Assembly: GCA_003488005.1 (NCBI GenBank)
Contig: DNND01000093.1
Location: forward strand, 54,405 to 81,007
Direction: 5' to 3'
Source: Blastocatellia bacterium
GTDB taxonomy: Bacteria; Acidobacteriota; Blastocatellia; Pyrinomonadales; Pyrinomonadaceae
DNA: 26,603 nt
Position numbers and translations under genes: made by a program. The notes under the pieces were generated by a model. The model saw only the letters and a program-made list of their open reading frames with translations, had not been told where the DNA came from and ran no database searches. Below, piece by piece: positions 12,950 through 19,783 of the stretch; position 1 is the stretch's first letter, and the number at the start of each line of letters is the position of its first letter.

Positions 12950-15283
12950 TCAAGCTGTTGCCGGAGACCGAATGCGAGATTGCAGCTGCTTCAGACTCCG
13001 CTGCGCTGCGCGTCTCCATGGATAAAGGACGTGATGAGCGAGTGACGCTTGATACGCCTGTATCGCGCCTACCGGATCGCGCAACGCTTCCAACGCTTGC
13101 CCTCGCAGGTAATAAGCGATTGCCGGGGAATGATTAGACAGAACCAAAGCTTTCTGCGCAGCCCTCTCAAACCACCACTGTGCGCGTTCCTCTTCACCAA
13201 GGTTTCTCAGGCTCTTGCCCGATAATATTGATGCATCAACAACTTGCTTGTCGCAGGCTTTAGCAGACAGCCATCCCCACCCCTTTTCGAGTGCAGCCAA
13301 AGCATCAGGATGCCTGTTACAAAGGGCCAGCACCCTGCCATGTTCAAACCATGCGGCCGCCAGTTGCGGCTGAAGTCGCGGCGCCAGTGCAGCAATAGCG
13401 CACGCCTGGTCCTGATCTTTAAAAACCCGGATCAAGGCGTGCGCCGCTGTGACCCAAACGCTCCAGTGCTCGGGATATTGGGCCAGCAGCTCCCTAAGCA
13501 GCGAATGCAAACGTTCCTGATTTTCCATCTCGATGAAAACTTCGCACGCGATCTGCTTCATGTCCCGATCGACGGGTTGGAGGATGTATCCCTGCATAAT
13601 CGCTTGAGCCGCAGCTTCCGTGGCACCGGTGTGCAAGAGCCAACGGGCCAGATTTGCCCATCCCAACGGATAGTGAGGGTGCTGCTCGGTAAATGTCCGG
13701 AGCGTTCGGATTCCGGTGGCCCACTCTCCGCGAAAGATGTGGTAGATCGCGAGCGACTCTCTTGCTTCAGCCGTATGAGGAGCTAGCCGTAAGCCTCTAC
13801 GAATCCATTGCCAGGTGAGCTTGCTCTCCTGGCTACTAACCACCAGCGTTCGCTCCGAGCGCAAGGCCGTCAGAAATCTGAGCGCAGCGACATTTGCCGG
13901 ATCAACTTCCAGGGCACATAAGAGCCGCCGCTCGGCCTCTTTTTTACGCGCCACACTCAGCAGCGGTGCATAGCTGTAAGTCAAAGCGACGATGTCGCGC
14001 GGATTAACTTTTAGACACTCATCGAACGCTTGAAGAGCGCGGAAATGAGTTTCCGCGCGCAAGTGGACCATGCCAAGATTATGCCTATGGACCGCTTGGT
14101 ACGGTTCAAGCTGGAGGGCCATTTGAAACTCACCGATCGCGGTCTCGTAGTGTCCTCGACAGACTGCGATCATTCCGCCGAGATGATGCCTGGTTGCATC
14201 TTTTTTGGCCATAAGCAAGGCCCGCTCGTAAACAGCAATGGCTTCCTCCTTCCGCTCGAGGAGATGAAGGATCTGACCCATAAGAAGATAGGCATCAATT
14301 AACCGGGGCTTCCGCTCGAGGATGTGCCGGAACTCGTGCAGGGACGCGTCCCACAGCCCCATCTCGAAAAGAAGGCAAGCCAAATCCCAACGCCGCTTCC
14401 ACCCCCTGGGATAGTTGCGTACGTATTTCTCCAACGTTTCCAGACGAGAATGTTGTTGCGGTCGATGACTCAGCGAAACCTCGAAACTCATTTCGAGTGC
14501 CGCAGAAGTGGTGACTTTAACCAGGCGAATGGCAATCGGAGGAGTAATCTCGGTCAGCTCAACTTCCGAGATTCGCAAAGAGGGTTCGGGAGGGTAGTTG
14601 ATATTTGCGGAGTCGCGCCTGGCTTCGGGCTTCGTAAGGCGAATGTCTTTTCTTGTCAGCCCTTCGCGCAGTATGGCTCGGGCCTGCTGAATGCGTTTTC
14701 GCACATTATCGTTCGACAGGTCTAACTGGACGGCAATATCGCTATAGGATTCACCCTGAAAAAAATGAAGGACAAACGGCTCAAATAGATTTGCCGGCAA
14801 TCCCTTGATCAGACGATAGAGATAGCTATCCGTTTCTCGCCGCAACACCAATTCCTCGGGCGATTCGATCAAGACTGAGAGCGTGTCGTAGTGTGCGTCG
14901 GTGATCTCTTCGATATTATCGAAGCCCCGTGCCTCTCGACGGCTCTCCCGATGCATATCTATACAGAGATTGGTGGTAAGGCGTGCCAGCCATGCTTTTA
15001 GATTACGAATCTTATCGGCATGCACGGGCAACCTGTCCAACGCCTTAATCATGGCTCGGCTCAACGCATCTTCGGCGTCGGTATGAATGCCGCCCATTTG
15101 TTTAAGGCAGAGTGTGTAGAGGTATTGTCGATATGTCTCCCACACTTTCCAGAAGGCGGAGGAGTCTCCCTCCGCAATTCGTTGCAGGAGTTTGCTCGCC
15201 TCGATCTCATTCTCACCACGATTTTCTTCAGAAGCCTGGCGCTGACAATCGTATTCTTTCAGCGGGTGAGGAAGCGAAGACAT
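12950..15283 (-). CDS. Sigma-70-family (ECF-like) sigma factor fused to a long TPR domain
   Basis: A 777-residue protein. Residues about 30-115 are sigma region 2 (QRIAEGDSSAFWKVWETYRQYLY; AEDALSRAMIKALDRL; AWLARLTTNLCIDMHR) and about 145-210 are region 4 with its helix-turn-helix (SYSDIAVQLDLSNDNVRKRI). The remaining 500 or so residues are tandem TPR-like helical repeats, clear from LxxxGxxEEAIAxYERAL-type units such as KEEAIAVYERALLMAKKD and YETAIGEFQMALQLEPYQ, and should sense or bind a partner. No anti-sigma gene lies beside it, so the TPR part may do the controlling. I chose the ATG at 15283, which has GGAGGT five bases upstream, over 15307. It heads the leftward operon and is preceded by its own copy of the shared promoter-like motif, suggesting autoregulation. 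Confidence 0.92.
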   Translation of the reverse strand: MSSLPHPLKEYDCQRQASEENRGENEIEASKLLQRIAEGDSSAFWKVWETYRQYLYTLCLKQMGGIHTDAEDALSRAMIKALDRLPVHADKIRNLKAWLARLTTNLCIDMHRESRREARGFDNIEEITDAHYDTLSVLIESPEELVLRRETDSYLYRLIKGLPANLFEPFVLHFFQGESYSDIAVQLDLSNDNVRKRIQQARAILREGLTRKDIRLTKPEARRDSANINYPPEPSLRISEVELTEITPPIAIRLVKVTTSAALEMSFEVSLSHRPQQHSRLETLEKYVRNYPRGWKRRWDLACLLFEMGLWDASLHEFRHILERKPRLIDAYLLMGQILHLLERKEEAIAVYERALLMAKKDATRHHLGGMIAVCRGHYETAIGEFQMALQLEPYQAVHRHNLGMVHLRAETHFRALQAFDECLKVNPRDIVALTYSYAPLLSVARKKEAERRLLCALEVDPANVAALRFLTALRSERTLVVSSQESKLTWQWIRRGLRLAPHTAEARESLAIYHIFRGEWATGIRTLRTFTEQHPHYPLGWANLARWLLHTGATEAAAQAIMQGYILQPVDRDMKQIACEVFIEMENQERLHSLLRELLAQYPEHWSVWVTAAHALIRVFKDQDQACAIAALAPRLQPQLAAAWFEHGRVLALCNRHPDALAALEKGWGWLSAKACDKQVVDASILSGKSLRNLGEEERAQWWFERAAQKALVLSNHSPAIAYYLRGQALEALRDPVGAIQAYQASLAHHVLYPWRRAAQRSLKQLQSRIRSPATA

Positions 15284-15431
15284 GATACCTCCACGTGAGA
15301 AATCCAAACTGGCTCGGCACTCACGAGAGATAGAACACTCTCCTGAAAAACATAGAGCTTGTTTCTCTCTAAGCTCTTCTCTGAAATGACTGAATAATTA
15401 TCCCAGGAGGATCAACGGGCCAAATTGAGGT

Positions 15432-15452
15432 TTGAGCGACACGTGCGCTCAA
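15432..15452. promoter_or_regulatory. Operator-like inverted repeat in the sigma-TPR leader
   Basis: TTGAGCG (15432-15438) and CGCTCAA (15446-15452) form a perfect 7 bp inverted repeat around ACACGTG. It sits about 150 bases before the sigma-TPR start. It could be a protein-binding site or a leader hairpin; neither is shown. Confidence 0.4.
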
Positions 15453-15651
15453 GACTGTAAAGTTCAAAGGCCTCTGGTTGAGTGCTAACGATCCCGAGGC
15501 AAACCTGCTTCTTCTGACCAGCCGCTTTCTTCCTTGATCGAACGCTCGCTTCTCGATATGAGGACAAACAACGCGGGCTTGACTAACAGCCTTGCAATCC
15601 CGGGCCTCTATTGGCAGCGCGCAGCGCGAAGTCATCTCTTTTACACATTAG

Positions 15652-15676
15652 AGACGCTGGAAAAATTCGTTTGTGA
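15652..15676 (-). promoter_or_regulatory. Putative promoter of the sigma-TPR gene (motif copy C)
   Basis: On the leftward strand TCACAAA (15676-15670) is followed after 13 bases by CGTCTCTAA (15656-15648). It matches copies A and B apart from one base less in the spacer. It points at the sigma-TPR gene, about 370 bases before its ATG. If functional, the sigma factor would activate its own gene. Confidence 0.5.
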
Positions 15677-15682
15677 ATTTTT
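15661..15682. promoter_or_regulatory. Perfect AT-rich palindrome overlapping motif copy C
   Basis: AAAAATTC (15661-15668) and GAATTTTT (15675-15682) pair exactly around GTTTGT, and TTGTTTT follows on the rightward strand. It overlaps the TCACAAA half of the leftward promoter-like motif, as an operator would. It could instead be a weak AT-rich terminator for rightward transcripts. Confidence 0.45.
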
Positions 15683-15784
15683 TTGTTTTCCGGTGGCGGG
15701 CGGATTAAGAAGAGCTCGAGTTCCCAGGTCGAGCAACTCGGTGACGTTCGCGCCAGGTTCAAACAAACCGCACCTGGAAGAAAA

Positions 15785-15810
15785 TCACAAAAGGACCTTT
15801 CCAAGCGTCT
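15785..15810 (+). promoter_or_regulatory. Putative promoter of the His/Cys protein gene (motif copy A)
   Basis: TCACAAA (15785-15791) is followed after 14 bases by CGTCTCTAT (15806-15814). Spacing and both boxes equal those of copy B before the RebB-like array. It lies 100 bases before the ATG at 15911, in the rightward direction. This places the divergent gene in the same proposed regulon. Confidence 0.6.
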
Positions 15811-15910
15811 CTATTCCGGAGGCCGGCAGGCGCGATTTCGAAATCCCGAAAAAAATTGCGTCGGATTGACGAAGTCGGACGAGTCCGTCACAAGTAAAGG
15901 AGCCAGTGTC

Positions 15911-16405
15911 ATGATCATTGTGTGTACTAAAGACGGTGCGGTTGTTAACTGGACGAACAATAATCAATCGGGGGCTAATCTGTGGGGCAACGCCTTCGCA
16001 ATAAACCCAATGGCCAATCAAGATCAAGCCACGCAAATGCTTTGTAATGCACTTGCTTTCCTGGGCCTCAACGAGCCGTTGTGTCTTACAGCCCATGGGA
16101 ACGATATAGAAATGGGAGACCCCGGCAACGGACCTTATGATTGGACCTGGAACGTTAACCTGATTGCAGGTTGCCTGGCGGTTAGTGTTCCCGCCGGTTA
16201 TACGGGTCCCATCCTCATCCGTATCTGCGCAAATCAGATAACAAATTTCTCGGCTCGTTTGGCTGTGAGTTTGCAAAACGGTCAAGCCCTAAACGGTGTT
16301 TGGATCTATGGATACAATCGCGCCGTTCCAATGCAACAGGCATTTCCAAATCCGGCGAACCTTGCCAATCAAGTCGATCTGCAAGGTACACAGGTGGTCT
16401 ATTAA
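15911..16405 (+). CDS. Small protein with caspase-fold-like His/Cys arrangement
   Basis: The likely protein has 164 residues from the ATG at 15911, which has AGGAG seven bases upstream. The frame is open to 15683 but that part contains the promoter-like motif and is not protein-like. The order is strand (MIIVCT), helix (QATQMLCNALAFLG), strand ending LCLTAHGN with His62, a Trp-rich segment, helix, strand ending ILIRICANQ with Cys106, a helix (FSARLAVSL), strand (GVWIYGY) and a Pro-rich tail. A hydrophobic strand ending in His-Gly, and about 44 residues later a strand ending in Cys, is the layout of the catalytic dyad in CHAT, C80 and clostripain-like caspase-fold peptidases. This is only a fold-level resemblance; it could be an inactive or unrelated domain. 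It is divergent from the sigma-TPR gene and shares its motif. Confidence 0.75.
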   Translation: MIIVCTKDGAVVNWTNNNQSGANLWGNAFAINPMANQDQATQMLCNALAFLGLNEPLCLTAHGNDIEMGDPGNGPYDWTWNVNLIAGCLAVSVPAGYTGPILIRICANQITNFSARLAVSLQNGQALNGVWIYGYNRAVPMQQAFPNPANLANQVDLQGTQVVY

Positions 16406-16531
16406 CGACCAGCCTTCATTATTGCTTTGCGAAAAGCACGTTGAGTCAGGCGCGTTCGAAGCATGTCTCAACGACTGCGGCCGCTGTACGGGAGGTAATC
16501 CTGGCTTGAGGAATTCGGGGCGTATGACTTA

Positions 16532-16559
16532 ATTTCTTGCAAAAAGTTTTGCAAGAAAT
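16532..16559. terminator. Perfect 13 bp hairpin between convergent genes
   Basis: ATTTCTTGCAAAA (16532-16544) and TTTTGCAAGAAAT (16547-16559) pair perfectly with a two-base loop, 127 bases after the His/Cys protein stop. It sits between genes converging from both sides, so a bidirectional barrier is plausible, although U-runs are weak. Confidence 0.5.
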
Positions 16560-16569
16560 AACTTAACTT

Positions 16570-16592
16570 TGCCGATACAGCATCGGCATTTT
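16570..16592 (+). terminator. Rho-independent-like terminator
   Basis: TGCCGAT (16570-16576) and ATCGGCA (16582-16588) form a perfect 7 bp stem with a 5-base loop, followed by TTTT on the rightward strand. It would end transcripts of the His/Cys protein gene. It abuts the stop codon of the convergent mlaD-like gene. Confidence 0.6.
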
Positions 16593-17736
16593 AGAACAAC
16601 TGGAACTTGATGGTGAGATACTTCTTCGGGTTCTGCCGGAAGTCGTAAATCAGCTTCACGCCTTCGGAAGAAAGTTGGTTGACGTTTGAATACAGCGCGT
16701 CGTCGGTGAGCAGTTTGCCAAAGGTGCCTTCACCTCTTTGCGCGCCGGCGACGACATTGTCGATGCGTTCGGCTGTTGTATTAAAGCGGGCAATCGCAGC
16801 ACGCGCGTCGTTATAGATTTGCTCATCCTTGATCAGCCGGCCCAACGTGCCGTGTCCGGCATTGATTTCCGTAATCATCGAGTTAACCTGGTCAACGGAA
16901 CGATCCAACCGGTCAGCCGTACGATTGATGCGATTGTAAAGCTCGTCGCTTGTCAGCAGCTTTCCGGCGCTGCCGCGCCCGGCCCGCAAGTCCACCGCAA
17001 TTTGTCGCAACTGCAGGGCAATCTCATTGGCGTTGTTGTAGAGCGCCGGATCGTTTACAAACCGGCCTGCTGAACCGTTACCGGAACGTATCAGCCGCAT
17101 CACGTCTTCAGTTTCGCGAACGGTCGCGTTCAGATTGTTATAGAGCGCTTCATCGCTAAACAAACGGCCGACGGTGCCTTTGCCTTCCTGGACGTCTTTC
17201 ACAATCAAACTCATCTGATCGGAAAGTTTACTTAGCCGCTGCGCCAGGTCGGTTCCGGAGGTTGCAAAATCGTTAACTGTATTCGAACTGGAAGAGGGCA
17301 GGATGGCGTAGTCTTTCACGGGTTGGCCCAACGCCGTGCCGGGACTGATGTTGATCAACATCTCGTTGCCGAGCAGGCTGGGCGATCCCTGTTGCGCAGT
17401 TGAATCCTGACGGATCCGTTCGTTGGCGGGACGGCCGTCAATCGTCGAGTCGATCGTCATCAATGCTTCAACGCGCTTGGCCGTTGGTTCAGTCGAAGGC
17501 GGCAGCAATGTAATCTTGTCGACCTTACCGACGCGCACGCCCGCGAGCCGAACCTCTGATCCTTCGCGTAGGCCGTTGGCATCACTGAACTGCGCCTTCA
17601 AGTGCAGCTTCTTGGTAAAGGGATTGATGTCGCCTGATGCATTCAGGATCAGGAAAATCAGGATCACTATTGAAACCAACACGAAAATACCGACACGCAG
17701 TTGGTTTAAGCTGACTTGCTTCGTTGATCTTGGCAT
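16591..17736 (-). CDS. mlaD: MlaD-like MCE-domain protein
   Basis: This 381-residue protein is the periplasmic lipid-binding part of an MCE/Mla ABC transporter. It has a single N-terminal membrane anchor (about residues 13-31) and an MCE domain (about 42-118: LKAQFSDANGLREGSEVRLAGVRVGKVDKI). A long helical tail follows. Five glycine-rich repeats punctuate the tail, each with the pattern G-x-G-(T/S)-x-G-(R/K)-(L/F)...(L/I)YxN, at about 184-203, 218-236, 252-271, 293-312 and 334-353 (for example EGKGTVGRLFSDEALYNN). These repeats are known from long MCE proteins and probably shape a tunnel or needle to the outer membrane. It is the last gene of mlaE-mlaF-mlaD, 102 bases after mlaF with a repeat hairpin in between. 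Confidence 0.92.
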   Translation of the reverse strand: MPRSTKQVSLNQLRVGIFVLVSIVILIFLILNASGDINPFTKKLHLKAQFSDANGLREGSEVRLAGVRVGKVDKITLLPPSTEPTAKRVEALMTIDSTIDGRPANERIRQDSTAQQGSPSLLGNEMLINISPGTALGQPVKDYAILPSSSSNTVNDFATSGTDLAQRLSKLSDQMSLIVKDVQEGKGTVGRLFSDEALYNNLNATVRETEDVMRLIRSGNGSAGRFVNDPALYNNANEIALQLRQIAVDLRAGRGSAGKLLTSDELYNRINRTADRLDRSVDQVNSMITEINAGHGTLGRLIKDEQIYNDARAAIARFNTTAERIDNVVAGAQRGEGTFGKLLTDDALYSNVNQLSSEGVKLIYDFRQNPKKYLTIKFQLF

Positions 17737-17746
17737 AGCGCTTGGT

Positions 17747-17837
17747 AAGGATGAAGGATGAAGGATAAAGGATGAAGCAGCTCGGTTGAGGAGCGCACTA
17801 TTTTCCTTCCGCCTTCATCCTTCCGCCTTCATCCTTT
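17747..17837. repeat. GGATGAA-heptad intergenic hairpin (copy 1)
   Basis: The left arm (17747-17777) is a run of GGATGAA/GGATAAA-type heptads, and the right arm (17805-17837) carries the complementary units CCTTCCGCCTTCATCC. The arms can fold into a long hairpin around a 27-base loop. A second element of the same design starts at 26524. It fills the gap between mlaF and mlaD. Confidence 0.75.
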
Positions 17838-17838
17838 C

Positions 17839-18744
17839 TTAATGTCCCCGCAGAAACTTCTTAATGTACGGATCTTCCGCCTTGCGTAGCCGCTCGTCGG
17901 TGCCGCTGAAGATCACATTGCCGTCGCGCATCATCATCACCTTGGTGTTAATCAGGCAAAGCCTTTCGCCTTCAACCTCAAATACGACCTGGCCCTCTTC
18001 GTTCACAACTGCATACTCGGAACATAGATAGTCCAGGTTGTTCATCTCGTGCGTCACAAATATCGACGACACGTCTTCGAGGTCCCTGAGTTTCATCGCG
18101 AGTTCACAAATGGTGCGGGCGGTAGGCGGATCGAGTCCGGCGGTCGGCTCGTCGAACAGCACAATCTTTGGATCGCCAATCAAGGCGCGCGCAATGCCCA
18201 CGCGACGGCGCATGCCACCCGAAAGCTCGGACGGCATTTTGTCGATCGCGTCCTCGAGATTAACGAACCGGAGCATGCGCCGCACTTCCGGCTCAACCTC
18301 TTCTTCAGGCATTCCCTGCTCATGAAGCCGATAAGCGACGTTGTCGTAAACGGAAAGGGAATCAAACAGCGCGCCTTCCTGAAACACCATGCCAATTTTT
18401 TTGCGCACGCTCATCATCTGGCGTTCGTTATAGTCGGTAATGTCTTCGCCATCAACCAGGATACGTCCCTCGTCCGGCTTTAAGAGACCCAGCACGAGTT
18501 TGATAATGGTTGATTTCCCGCCGCCTGATCCGCCCAGGATTATTTTGGTCTCGCCCTTCATTACTTTGAAACTGAGCCGATTCAAAACCACCCGATCGTC
18601 AAAGGCGAGCAGTACGTCCTGGAACTCAATCGAGGGAACGATCCGATGGGCGTCGTCGACTTCGGCAAAAGTCGAGGCGGCCGCGTTCTTGCTCACTTCG
18701 CCGGGAGGCGGTTGGCTGAAATGAATTTCTTCGGATGAAACCAT
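17839..18744 (-). CDS. mlaF: MlaF-like ABC transporter ATP-binding protein
   Basis: A 301-residue ATPase that powers the MCE lipid transporter on the cytosolic face. Visible motifs are Walker A GGSGGGKST (71-79), the Q-loop VFQEGALF, signature LSGGM (174-178) with RRRVGIARALIGDP, Walker B IVLFDEPTAGLDP (about 194-206) and the switch His232 in FVTHEM. FQEGALFDSLSVYDNV and the ensuing arrangement are typical of MlaF/Ttg2A. A 35-residue N-terminal extension rich in Pro, Ser and Ala precedes the domain. The start at 18744 lacks a strong ribosome site, but the gene begins 14 bases after mlaE and is probably translationally linked. Confidence 0.95.
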   Translation of the reverse strand: MVSSEEIHFSQPPPGEVSKNAAASTFAEVDDAHRIVPSIEFQDVLLAFDDRVVLNRLSFKVMKGETKIILGGSGGGKSTIIKLVLGLLKPDEGRILVDGEDITDYNERQMMSVRKKIGMVFQEGALFDSLSVYDNVAYRLHEQGMPEEEVEPEVRRMLRFVNLEDAIDKMPSELSGGMRRRVGIARALIGDPKIVLFDEPTAGLDPPTARTICELAMKLRDLEDVSSIFVTHEMNNLDYLCSEYAVVNEEGQVVFEVEGERLCLINTKVMMMRDGNVIFSGTDERLRKAEDPYIKKFLRGH

Positions 18745-18758
18745 GGCTATTTATCGTT

Positions 18759-19526
18759 TCAGTTTTGCACGCCCAGAATGTATTGCAGCGCGCGCGCTAG
18801 AAAGAAATCCGTGATGATGACAACGATCGATGCGCTGACCACGGCTCGGGTGGTGGCGCGTCCGACGCCGACCGTACCGCCATCCGTACTGAGTCCTTTG
18901 TAACAGGCAATCGAGCTGATAATCAGAGCAAAGCAAATCGGCTTGATGACGCCGCCAATAATATCACTTGAACTGATGCCATCTCGAACTGAGGTAACAA
19001 ATTCATTTATCGAAAGGCCATAAAGAGTAGTGGCGGCTATTCCGCCTCCGCCAATACCAACCACGTCGGCAACAACGGTCAAGAGCGGGAGCGTCACAAC
19101 CAGGGCAAGCAGCCGCGGCGCCACCAACTTTTTAATAGGATCGGTACCGAGCGCGCGCATCGCGTCGATCTGTTGCGACACGGTCATCGAACCAAGCTCA
19201 GCGGCGATCGCCGAGCCGACGCGTCCGGTAACCATCAAGGCGCAAAGGACGGGCCCCAGCTCGCGTACCAACGAGATGGCCACTAGTCTCCCAGTCTGTG
19301 ATTGCGCGCCGTAGAATTGCAGCGTGGGAAAAGTTTGCAGCGTCAGCACGCCCCCGGTGAAAAATCCGGTCAGCAGGATTATTGTCAGCGAGCCGACGCC
19401 GATCACATCCATCTGGTTGATGGCTTCCGAAATGTAACGGGGACGTTTGAAAAGACCAGCGATAGCGCGTGTGGCTATCAAGGTGGTTTCTTGCAGCTCG
19501 AAGACAGAGCGCGTGACGAAATTCAT
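18759..19526 (-). CDS. mlaE: MlaE-like permease
   Basis: A 255-residue inner-membrane permease of the MCE/Mla transporter, with about five hydrophobic segments. The family's conserved loop, LVRELGPVLCALMVTGRVGSAIAAELGSM, is present around residues 88-116, and QQIDAMRALGTDPIKKLVAPR follows it. It pairs with the MlaF-like ATPase and the MlaD-like MCE protein encoded just downstream, and the complex should move phospholipids between the membranes. The ATG at 19526 has no clear ribosome site. A candidate promoter with an embedded palindrome lies about 150-180 bases upstream. No mlaB or mlaC gene lies in this window. Confidence 0.94.
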   Translation of the reverse strand: MNFVTRSVFELQETTLIATRAIAGLFKRPRYISEAINQMDVIGVGSLTIILLTGFFTGGVLTLQTFPTLQFYGAQSQTGRLVAISLVRELGPVLCALMVTGRVGSAIAAELGSMTVSQQIDAMRALGTDPIKKLVAPRLLALVVTLPLLTVVADVVGIGGGGIAATTLYGLSINEFVTSVRDGISSSDIIGGVIKPICFALIISSIACYKGLSTDGGTVGVGRATTRAVVSASIVVIITDFFLARALQYILGVQN

Positions 19527-19678
19527 TAGGGTTGATACGGTGCCGTGCGGTCAGAAACGTCGCCTTGTTTCTGTGACTCGGCTGCCCATGCGATAGCCGC
19601 AGACTTAGCTATCAAGGGCCTGCTCGTCAAAAGCATTCGCTGCTTGTTTGGCGATGGGCAGATTGAAACTAGCGGCTT

Positions 19679-19708
19679 ATCATGCGCAATATTTGCGCAA
19701 AGCGTCAA
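19679..19708 (-). promoter_or_regulatory. Putative mla promoter with embedded palindrome
   Basis: On the leftward strand TTGACG (19708-19703) and CATGAT (19684-19679) are 18 bases apart. Between them lies a near-complete palindrome, TGCGCAA-TAT-TTGCGCA (19683-19699). A palindrome between -35 and -10 elements is a typical operator position. The -10 match is modest, so this is a guess. The 257-base gap between mlaE and the Spy-like gene holds nothing else clear. Confidence 0.35.
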
Positions 19709-19783
19709 GCGGAAGTTATTGGGGTGGTTAGACTTTATACGAAGAAGTAGCTTGAACGATGTAAAGCGACTCATCAGCGAGCG

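Larger units (their letters stand above)
15284..15910. other. Divergent control region without genes
   Basis: About 630 bases separate the leftward sigma-TPR gene from the rightward His/Cys protein gene. Short open frames here lack ribosome sites or recognisable protein features. What the stretch does hold is two copies of the shared promoter-like motif, one facing each way, an AT-rich perfect palindrome overlapping one of them, and another 7 bp inverted repeat, all listed separately. The leader of the sigma-TPR gene would be about 360 bases long if transcription starts at the leftward copy. Confidence 0.7.

Noticed and set aside
15369..15869. Short frames on both strands in the divergent control region
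   Set aside because: They overlap one another and the regulatory motifs and show no domain, signal peptide or ribosome site.
15683..15910. Extended N-terminus (76 residues) of the His/Cys protein
   Set aside because: The extension overlaps the promoter-like motif, has no ribosome site and no protein-like pattern; the ATG at 15911 has a good AGGAG.
18054..18076. TCACAAA followed by CGTCT inside mlaF, + strand
   Set aside because: The spacer is only 11 bases, the site is antisense within coding sequence, and it points at no gene.
19526..19774. 82-residue frame upstream of mlaE on the - strand
   Set aside because: Irregular composition, no ribosome site, and it overlaps the likely mla promoter and palindrome.
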